From assembly GCA_002730475.1 (NCBI GenBank), contig PCAG01000059.1:1-12504 (forward strand): a DNA stretch of 12,504 nt, read 5' to 3'. The DNA comes from Spirochaetales bacterium. GTDB lineage: Bacteria > Desulfobacterota_D > UBA1144. Shown one piece after another: positions 1-4,098 of the stretch (its first letter is position 1; each line of letters opens with the position of its first letter). The position numbers and the translations under genes are program-made. The notes under the pieces were generated by a model. It was not told the DNA's origin. It made no database searches and worked only from the letters and a program-made list of their open reading frames with translations.

Positions 1-698
1 GCCAAGTGAGAGCCGTTAAATCCAGCGTCGGTAAGTCGCTTCAAATTCTCAGGGTCTTCAAAGTACTTCAACTTTTCTTCCCAGCCGGCTCCAAGAACAA
101 TCTGCGCCAAGTGATAGCCGTTAAACTCAACGATATCCTTGTCATAATTTCCATAAAAGCTCCTTAATCGCTTAAGCTTGTCCAACCCCTCATACATTTT
201 CAAAATTTTCACAATGTACTTTTCATCTCCCAAAATCAATTTGTACTCATCAATGTTTTCACGGAGTTCGGCAATGACACCTGAAATATCTAGTTTTGCG
301 GTTAACTCAAATATATCCACTGGTAAAAATCCGATTCTCCTTAGCCATCTAACATCCTCTTCGCTCACCTCAGTCTGATTCACAACATTAGCAATCTGTT
401 CACGTGTCGCACCGATCTTTTCTTGAAGTTCAGTATCTACACATTCAGCTTCTTCAAGGGCATCGGCTATCAAACGCAAGAAAAATTCCAGCTTTTCAAC
501 AAAAGCCTTGCGTACAATTTCAAAATCACCACGATAAACCTCTCTCAAAACATCTTCAATCAATTGCCTGGTTTCTTTTGGCAAGTGCTCAAAACCATCG
601 TGCAAAACATCCACTTTTTTCTTTCGTCCTTCAGGAGCTTGCGTGTAAACATCAATCAGTTTTTGGACGCCAGTTATAGCTGTTTCCCTTAAGGTCAT
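1..698 (-). CDS. TALE-like helical-repeat protein, C-terminus beyond window
   Basis: An open frame starts at the ATG at 698 and runs off the left edge, with 232 complete residues visible. Residues 192-226 form a 35-residue unit beginning FNGYHLAQIV and ending LKRLTDAG, and the same unit restarts at 227 as FNGSHL. The unit aligns by eye with TAL-effector, Bat and MOrTL repeats. It has an aromatic or Leu at position 1, hydrophobics at 6, 9 and 10, a short loop G-A-G at 12-14 where TALEs carry the base-reading pair, Leu at 19 and a terminal Gly. Residues around 110-190 contain degenerate copies (TREQIANVV, GFLPVDIFEL, LDKLKRL), reminiscent of the cryptic repeats before the TALE array. The first 100 residues are charged and helical. 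DNA binding would be the inferred role. No nuclease or effector domain is visible. Alternatives are another alpha-helical solenoid such as HEAT-like repeats. The gene lies upstream of the first attC-like site and may be cassette cargo. Confidence 0.6.
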   Translation of the reverse strand, partial: MTLRETAITGVQKLIDVYTQAPEGRKKKVDVLHDGFEHLPKETRQLIEDVLREVYRGDFEIVRKAFVEKLEFFLRLIADALEEAECVDTELQEKIGATREQIANVVNQTEVSEEDVRWLRRIGFLPVDIFELTAKLDISGVIAELRENIDEYKLILGDEKYIVKILKMYEGLDKLKRLRSFYGNYDKDIVEFNGYHLAQIVLGAGWEEKLKYFEDPENLKRLTDAGFNGSHL

Positions 699-720
699 AA
701 GATACAATTTACAAGGTTGT

Positions 721-749
721 ATAAAAGCATAAAATGGGCCCCTTGTAAA
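721..749 (-). promoter_or_regulatory. Candidate promoter of the TALE-like gene
   Basis: On the minus strand a -35-like TTTACA (749-744) and a -10-like TTTTAT (726-721) are separated by 17 bases, with a TGC extension just before the -10. The predicted start gives a leader of roughly 15-20 bases before the ATG at 698. A 9-bp inverted repeat, TTTACAAGG (708-716) and CCTTGTAAA (741-749), brackets the -10 and covers the -35, so it could be an operator. This is sequence inspection only. Confidence 0.4.
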
Positions 750-932
750 GAGCTTCCTCGTGTTTCATTTGCTTAATGGTACCCTAAGCTCTGGAAACTA
801 AAGGGATAAGGAGTTTTGGCTCGCAAAATTCACCCCTTTAATTCCCCTCTTGTGCTCGCCAAAACAAATCCAATTTGCCTTTTATTATTGAAAAGCTGTT
901 CTGCTATCGCAGAAAAAAGAAAAAGTATACAT
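750..932. other. Non-coding stretch before first attC-like site
   Basis: I see no convincing gene here. It holds an 8-bp inverted repeat GTTTTGGC (813-820) and GCCAAAAC (858-865), and a small hairpin TTCTGC-TATC-GCAGAA (899-914) followed by an A-rich tract. The short frames crossing it have no recognisable protein character. Confidence 0.4.
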
Positions 933-1060
933 CGTACAACAAAGACTATGAGGTTCACTCACTCCGCTTTGCTTCGTTCGTTCACCCAAATTTTGGCATG
1001 GTAAGCACTTCGTGCTAATTTTACCATGCCAAAACTTCTCATAGTCTCTGCCGTTGTACG
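933..1060 (+). repeat. attC-like recombination site 1
   Basis: The R''-like box CGTACAAC (933-940) pairs with the R'-like box GTTGTACG (1053-1060). The L''-like arm GACTATGAG (944-952) pairs with CTCATAGTC (1038-1046), and two bases on the L' side have no partner. The centre folds as TTTTGGCATGGTAA (991-1004) with its complement (1021-1034), capped by GCAC-TTC-GTGC. This order of boxes, the AAC...GTT core and the asymmetric arms are hallmarks of integron attC sites. The third R-box base departs from the RYYYAAC/GTTRRRY consensus. Predicted exchange is between G1053 and T1054. Confidence 0.7.
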
Positions 1061-1067
1061 CCATGGC

Positions 1068-1100
1068 TAAAAACCAAGAATGGAAAATTTTGGCCATTTT
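1068..1100. repeat. Cassette A left internal inverted-repeat arm
   Basis: TAAAAACCAA (1068-1077) pairs perfectly with TTGGTTTTTA (1959-1968). The 18 bases at 1083-1100, GAAAATTTTGGCCATTTT, pair with 1924-1941 at 17 of 18 positions. With the R boxes this makes a stem of about 36 pairs that closes around the whole gene, or extends the attC stem in the circular form. The stop codon of the cassette gene (1103-1101) abuts this arm. Confidence 0.75.
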
Positions 1101-1865
1101 TTATACCGTTCGAAGACTATGCCTAGAAACTCTATCTCGAAACTGGCTGACCAAATGTTGCCATAAATTAATCGGACCTCTGGTTTCGGCAAGTCCATCA
1201 TCGATTAAGTGAGCCAGACCTCCAACGTGAACAAAAACATCATTTTCACCTAATCGCCTAACTGCTTCACGAACTTGCCTCACCTGGTGGCTCACTCTCG
1301 GCTCATTAATAGCACCAGGAATATATCCGTTTTCCAACCATTTTTTAGCATTTTCCTGAGACATATCTCCGTTCAAATGAGCCTCGAAGGCATCATATTC
1401 CCAAGGATCGAAAACGTTTATAGCTTCAGGATTATAACCTTCACGAGATTCAATTAAAGAGGTCAGCCAGTTTCGATACCAACGACAAGCTCCATCAACA
1501 TCGCTCAAAAAATTTCGATCCATCGCAATTCTGGACTCGGCAGATTCAGTAGCTACAACAACTAAGCCTTCTTCGGAGCTATAATCACGCACAGCTCTGA
1601 CTTCACCAAAGCTCCTCTCGTTACTAATCGTATTACCCTCATCGTAAAGGGATTGATCTAGTCCAAGCTCACAAAATACTCGTCGAATTGCCTCGTCCAT
1701 TTCAGCTTGTAATCTAACTACCTCATCACTCTCTCTGAATCGCTCATATTCATCACCAGCCCACTCCACTCCAACCATACTTGGCTGAAATTTTTTGAGC
1801 GCACTCTTCGTGCAAGCATAGCCGCCTGGATCGTCGTGTAAAACTCCAACTAAATATATAGGCAT
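1101..1865 (-). CDS. TraB/TIKI (EreA/ChaN-like) family protein, cassette-borne
   Basis: This is a 254-residue protein from the ATG at 1865. It has two GxxH motifs, G7-V-L-H10 (IYLVGVLHDD) and G216-L-A-H219 (HVGGLAHLI), a Glu in VGVEW near residue 34 and a conserved-looking Arg (NEPR, near 190) before the second motif. This set is the signature of the TraB/PrgY-TIKI-erythromycin-esterase superfamily, whose characterised members include metal-dependent hydrolases. The substrate is unknown. An upstream ATG at 1943 would add a hydrophobic N-terminal stretch and has AGGG just before it. I prefer 1865 because it leaves the gene between the two inverted-repeat arms and places a promoter-like pair upstream. 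It is alone in cassette A and reads against the attC orientation. Confidence 0.6.
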   Translation of the reverse strand: MPIYLVGVLHDDPGGYACTKSALKKFQPSMVGVEWAGDEYERFRESDEVVRLQAEMDEAIRRVFCELGLDQSLYDEGNTISNERSFGEVRAVRDYSSEEGLVVVATESAESRIAMDRNFLSDVDGACRWYRNWLTSLIESREGYNPEAINVFDPWEYDAFEAHLNGDMSQENAKKWLENGYIPGAINEPRVSHQVRQVREAVRRLGENDVFVHVGGLAHLIDDGLAETRGPINLWQHLVSQFRDRVSRHSLRTV

Positions 1866-1888
1866 AGCCAAGAAATTAACAGAAAGGA

Positions 1889-1917
1889 ATAATACAACAT
1901 ATCGAACAATAACGCAA
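1889..1917 (-). promoter_or_regulatory. Candidate promoter of the cassette A gene
   Basis: On the minus strand a -35-like TTGCGT (1917-1912) and a -10-like TATTAT (1894-1889) are 17 bases apart, with TG directly before the -10. The leader to the ATG at 1865 would be about 15 bases and has no Shine-Dalgarno motif. A cassette-internal promoter is expected for a gene that faces against the array. Confidence 0.4.
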
Positions 1918-1923
1918 CCTTTC

Positions 1924-1983
1924 AAAATGACCAAAATTTTCATTACCCTACGGGTAATTTGGTTTTTATCCACAGCGTACAAC
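1924..1983. repeat. Cassette A right internal inverted-repeat arm plus R'' box
   Basis: This arm is complementary to 1053-1100 in three blocks: 1924-1941, 1959-1968 and 1975-1983. Between the first two blocks sits an extra 7-bp hairpin, ATTACCC-TAC-GGGTAAT (1942-1958), absent from the left arm. Confidence 0.75.
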
Positions 1984-2101
1984 AAGGTATATAAGGTTCG
2001 TTCATTCCGCTACGCTTCATTCACTCTCCCAAATTGGACAGGTGTACGCTTTCAGCGTATTTTACACCTGTCCAACTTCTCATATACCTGGACGTTATAT
2101 G
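1976..2101 (+). repeat. attC-like recombination site 2
   Basis: The R''-like box is CGTACAAC (1976-1983) and the L'' arm AGGTATAT (1985-1992) pairs with ATATACCT (2082-2089). The conserved ACTTC lies at 2075-2079 on the L' side, and the R'-like box is GTTATATG (2094-2101). The centre is a 13-bp perfect stem, TTGGACAGGTGTA (2034-2046) with 2063-2075, capped by TACGCT-TTC-AGCGTA. Bases 1995-2035 resemble site 1 closely (GGTTC, CATTCCGCT, GCTTC, CCCAAATT), so the two sites share ancestry. The R'' box matches cassette A's start rather than the adjacent R' box. Confidence 0.7.
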
Positions 2102-2104
2102 ACA

Positions 2105-2141
2105 TATTTTGATGGCAATAAAAAACGAATGTTTTAAAAAC
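2105..2141. repeat. Cassette B left internal inverted-repeat arm
   Basis: TATTTTGATGGCAAT (2105-2119) is a perfect 15-bp complement of 3269-3283, and TTTTAAAAAC (2132-2141) is a perfect complement of 3249-3258. The arm lies just upstream of the first gene of the cassette, so it could also affect its transcription. Confidence 0.75.
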
Positions 2142-2164
2142 TTTTAATTAATAAACTTATTATT

Positions 2165-2542
2165 ATGGAGTCTACAAATATTATTGAACAATACCTCAAA
2201 GCATTGGAGGTCGGAAGTTACGAGGAGATGATGAAATTATTCACTTCTGACGCAATAATTCACTCTCCGCTTTATGGAGAGGTAAAAGCAAGTAAGTTTT
2301 ACGAAGACCTATTTGCTGATACTTCCGAATCAAAAATTACTTTGCTAAATATTTTCAAGGGTGAAGATGATTTCACTGGAGCTGGTCACTTTAGATACGA
2401 TTGGAAAATGGCTGATGGCACGCCCGTATCATTTGAATGCGTCGATGTCTTCAAATTTTCTGAAGATAATCTTATAAATAAACTAACCATAATCTATGAT
2501 ACAGCAGGGACTAGACCAGCTTTTGAAAAAATGAAATCATAA
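2165..2542 (+). CDS. SnoaL-like / NTF2-fold protein, cassette-borne
   Basis: This is a 125-residue protein of the size typical for single-domain NTF2-fold proteins. It opens with an amphipathic helix (NIIEQYLKALEVGSYEEMMKL), followed by FTSDAIIHSPLYGEV and then beta-rich segments ending FECVDVFKFSEDNLINKLTI. That order matches SnoaL-like cyclase/limonene-epoxide-hydrolase-like proteins, a diverse fold of enzymes and binding proteins. The specific ligand or reaction cannot be read from sequence. The start at 2165 has no Shine-Dalgarno motif, only an AT-rich leader. It is followed after 14 bases by the racemase gene, so the two are probably co-transcribed. NTF2-fold proteins are a known kind of integron cassette cargo. 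Confidence 0.75.
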   Translation: MESTNIIEQYLKALEVGSYEEMMKLFTSDAIIHSPLYGEVKASKFYEDLFADTSESKITLLNIFKGEDDFTGAGHFRYDWKMADGTPVSFECVDVFKFSEDNLINKLTIIYDTAGTRPAFEKMKS

Positions 2543-2556
2543 CATTAATAATCACT

Positions 2557-3246
2557 ATGAAAACCTTAGGAATAATTGGAGGTCTTGGACCAGAAACAAC
2601 ATCGGAATTTTACTTAGACATAGTCTTTTCTAGTTACAAGAAGACTAAGAAAGCTAGACCCGGAATAATCATCGCCAGCGTTCCTTTGCCCTACAAAATC
2701 GAGGAAGATTTAATAATGAGTAACAAGGGCGCTGAAAGATATATCCCTTTTTTGGTCAATGAGGCAAAAAGGCTAGAAAAAGCAGGGGCTGATTTTATTG
2801 TCATGCCTTGTAACTCTCTTCATGTTTTTATTGATGAAATCAGGAACGCTGTCGATATACCTGTTTTAAGTATTATTGAAGAAACAGTAAAATTCCTAAA
2901 GAAAAATAATTTTAATAAGGTTGGAATAGTCTCAACCTCTGCCACAATTCAGAATAAATTATACGAGAACGCTTTTGAAGAAGCTGGAATTGCTTATGAA
3001 ACACCTGATGATTTTCAGCAGGCAAAAATGGATAAATTTATCCTGAATCTTGTTACGGGTCAACAAAAAAACAGTGACAGAGAGGAACTTATTAAAATTA
3101 TTAACGACTTTGAAAAGAAAGATGTTGACTGTGTAGCACTTGCTTGCACCGACCTCCAATTATTGATCCCTAAACATCAGACCTTGAAAATATTTGACAC
3201 AATGAAAATATTTGCAGACTCAACAGTTGAATACTTGTTGAAATAA
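2557..3246 (+). CDS. Aspartate/glutamate racemase family protein (YgeA-like)
   Basis: This 229-residue protein has the full length of the family. It begins MKTLGIIGGLGPETT, the N-terminal strand and loop of aspartate racemases. It carries both expected active-site cysteines: C85 in MPCNSLH and C197 in LACTDLQLL. The segment KVGIVSTSATIQNKLYENAFEEAGI near 121-145 starts the second lobe. Such enzymes interconvert L- and D-amino acids, usually Asp or Glu, by a cofactor-independent two-base mechanism. In most bacteria this serves peptidoglycan or D-amino-acid metabolism, and the substrate here is not determined. It shares cassette B with the SnoaL-like gene. Its start has no Shine-Dalgarno motif. 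Confidence 0.9.
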   Translation: MKTLGIIGGLGPETTSEFYLDIVFSSYKKTKKARPGIIIASVPLPYKIEEDLIMSNKGAERYIPFLVNEAKRLEKAGADFIVMPCNSLHVFIDEIRNAVDIPVLSIIEETVKFLKKNNFNKVGIVSTSATIQNKLYENAFEEAGIAYETPDDFQQAKMDKFILNLVTGQQKNSDREELIKIINDFEKKDVDCVALACTDLQLLIPKHQTLKIFDTMKIFADSTVEYLLK

Positions 3247-3248
3247 AA

Positions 3249-3283
3249 GTTTTTAAAATTATTATAAAATTGCCATCAAAATA
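3249..3283. repeat. Cassette B right internal inverted-repeat arm
   Basis: GTTTTTAAAA (3249-3258) and ATTGCCATCAAAATA (3269-3283) are perfect complements of the left arm. It starts three bases after the racemase stop. A further 44 bases (3284-3327), rich in GC-containing CGCT/GCG words, separate this arm from the R'' box. That insertion has no counterpart at the left end. Confidence 0.75.
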
Positions 3284-3329
3284 CGCTAAAGCCACGCTGC
3301 GCTCTCACTACACTGCGTTTCGCTCGGGT

Positions 3330-3427
3330 CATATAACAAGGGATATACGAGAAATGGCTCGGCTCGCCATTTCTCCAAATTTTTCTCCCTTCGGTCGAAA
3401 AACTTCGTATATCCCTGACGTTATATG
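3330..3427 (+). repeat. attC-like recombination site 3
   Basis: The R'' box CATATAAC (3330-3337) pairs with the R' box GTTATATG (3420-3427). The L'' arm GGGATATACGA (3340-3350) pairs with TCGTATATCCC (3405-3415), and an extra base lies on the L' side within the conserved ACTTC (3402-3406). The centre contains GAGAAATGGC (3349-3358) with its complement (3366-3375). At about 98 bp it is the shortest of the four. Predicted exchange is between G3420 and T3421. Confidence 0.72.
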
Positions 3428-3431
3428 AAAT

Positions 3432-3471
3432 AACCAAACATTGTTTTTTATGACGGAAGACTGGCAAACAC
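3432..3471. repeat. Cassette C left internal inverted-repeat arm
   Basis: AACCAAACATT (3432-3442) and GGAAGACTGGCAAACAC (3455-3471) are perfect complements, 11 and 17 bp, of 3939-3949 and 3907-3923. The spacer between the two blocks (12 bases here, 15 on the right) is not conserved. Confidence 0.8.
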
Positions 3472-3493
3472 ATTTAGATAATGAATATGCTCT

Positions 3494-3859
3494 CTATTCA
3501 GATGTTTTTATACCCTTCAATTGATCAAAAACACCTCTTAATTTTGATACAAATTCCAATCCAATTCTTTCATGTTCTTCCAGAGGCCATTCCCAACAAG
3601 TAAAGTTTTTCTGAATAACACCAAGAATGATTTCGTTGACCTCTGATATTAATGTACCAACAGTCTCGGTTGGCATTTGTTCGAGCCGAGTCTTAATCGC
3701 TTCAGCAACCATCGGTATACTATTCAACCCTTTTTCTGCTTGGCACCAATCATAACCTCGCAATTCAGAAAGAGCGACTAGGGCATTCTCTATACTGTCA
3801 TCCGATGGAAGAGCATCAGACTCTTGCCCCCCTGCGCTGTTGGTATCTGCACTATTCAT
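3494..3859 (-). CDS. Unknown 121-residue protein, cassette-borne
   Basis: I do not recognise this protein. It has a polar, disordered-looking N-terminus (about residues 1-22, rich in Ser, Asp, Asn). The rest looks mostly helical, with segments ENALVALSELRG, MVAEAIKTRLEQM, TLISEVNEIILGVIQK and LEFVSKLRGVFDQLKG. A notable motif is FTCWEWPLEEHERIGLEF near 86-103. There is no signal peptide or membrane segment, so it is probably a small cytoplasmic helical protein. The start at 3859 lacks a Shine-Dalgarno motif. The promoter-like hexamers upstream would start transcription at or near the ATG itself. It fills cassette C between the two inverted-repeat arms. Coding status rests on the uninterrupted frame, the fit between the arms and the promoter candidate. 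Confidence 0.6.
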   Translation of the reverse strand: MNSADTNSAGGQESDALPSDDSIENALVALSELRGYDWCQAEKGLNSIPMVAEAIKTRLEQMPTETVGTLISEVNEIILGVIQKNFTCWEWPLEEHERIGLEFVSKLRGVFDQLKGIKTSE

Positions 3860-3865
3860 GATTTT

Positions 3866-3894
3866 ACTATTACATGTTATAATATACTTGTCAA
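3866..3894 (-). promoter_or_regulatory. Candidate promoter of the cassette C gene, possibly leaderless
   Basis: On the minus strand a perfect -35 TTGACA (3894-3889) is followed 17 bases later by AATAGT (3871-3866), with TGT just before it (extended -10). A start about seven bases downstream would coincide with the ATG at 3859, giving a leaderless or nearly leaderless message. Confidence 0.45.
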
Positions 3895-3906
3895 TAGCAA
3901 AAAGGG

Positions 3907-3949
3907 GTGTTTGCCAGTCTTCCTTTTAAATTAAGGTGAATGTTTGGTT
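3907..3949. repeat. Cassette C right internal inverted-repeat arm
   Basis: GTGTTTGCCAGTCTTCC (3907-3923) and AATGTTTGGTT (3939-3949) are perfect complements of the two left-arm blocks. This arm lies between the gene's promoter candidate and attC-like site 4. Confidence 0.8.
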
Positions 3950-3953
3950 ACAT

Positions 3954-4098
3954 CAGCTAACAAAGACTATGCGGTTCAGAAATTTCGCTCTTTGAAGAAT
4001 AAAGGATGCGAAATTTCTTCTCCCAAATGCTTCGGCGTTGATGCCCTGTCGGGCAAAATTGTAACGCCTCGCACTTCGCATACACGCAGACGTTGTCG
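3954..4098 (+). repeat. attC-like recombination site 4, array-chromosome junction
   Basis: The R''-like end AGCTAAC (3955-3961) is followed by the L'' arm AAAGACTATGCGG (3962-3974), nearly identical to that of site 1. The L' arm has the conserved ACTTC (4073-4077) and then GCATACACG. The R' position is GTTGTCG (4092-4098). The centre has two hairpins: AGAAATTTCGC (3978-3988) with 4008-4018, and GGCGTT (4034-4039) with AACGCC (4063-4068) enclosing TGCCC-TGTC-GGGCA. R'' and R' do not match, as expected if the bases after G4092 belong to the flanking chromosome. Confidence 0.6.

Larger units (their letters stand above)
1054..2094. mobile_element. Integron-type gene cassette A (TraB-like cargo)
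   Basis: The cassette runs from the predicted exchange point in site 1 to that in site 2 and is 1041 bp long. Its first bases (GTTGTACGC with the preceding G, 1053-1061) are a perfect 9-bp complement of the R'' end at 1975-1983 of its own attC. They do not match the GTTATAT immediately downstream of that attC, which belongs to the next cassette. This is what excision and insertion of a circular cassette would leave. The gene inside runs opposite to the usual cassette orientation. Confidence 0.65.
2095..3420. mobile_element. Integron-type gene cassette B (SnoaL-like and racemase cargo)
   Basis: The cassette is 1326 bp between predicted exchange points G2094^T2095 and G3420^T3421. Its first bases GTTATATGAC (2094-2103) are a perfect 10-bp complement of GTCATATAAC (3328-3337) at its far end. 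It carries two genes reading toward the attC, the usual orientation. Two-gene cassettes are known but less common than single-gene ones. Confidence 0.65.
3421..4092. mobile_element. Integron-type gene cassette C (unknown cargo)
   Basis: The cassette is 672 bp between exchange points G3420^T3421 and G4092^T4093, the size of a typical small cassette. The 16 bases at its start (3420-3435) are complementary at 12 positions to 3946-3961, the R'' end of site 4. So the match is imperfect here, unlike in cassettes A and B. The single gene inside reads opposite to the attC orientation. Confidence 0.6.

Noticed and set aside
423..692. Plus-strand frames at 404-692
   Set aside because: They are antisense to the continuous minus-strand TALE-like frame and have no protein features.
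813..865. Inverted repeat GTTTTGGC...GCCAAAAC as a fifth attC
   Set aside because: I could not find matching L and R boxes around it, and it sits within one cassette length of site 1.
1966..1974. Perfect TTATCCACA in the right arm of cassette A
   Set aside because: A single 9-mer in AT-rich DNA far from the other boxes is likely chance, so I did not call a replication site.
933..4098. The hairpins as IS200/IS605 ends or REP elements
   Set aside because: No transposase is present, and the cassette-specific pairing of R'' with the cassette start is not a property of those elements.
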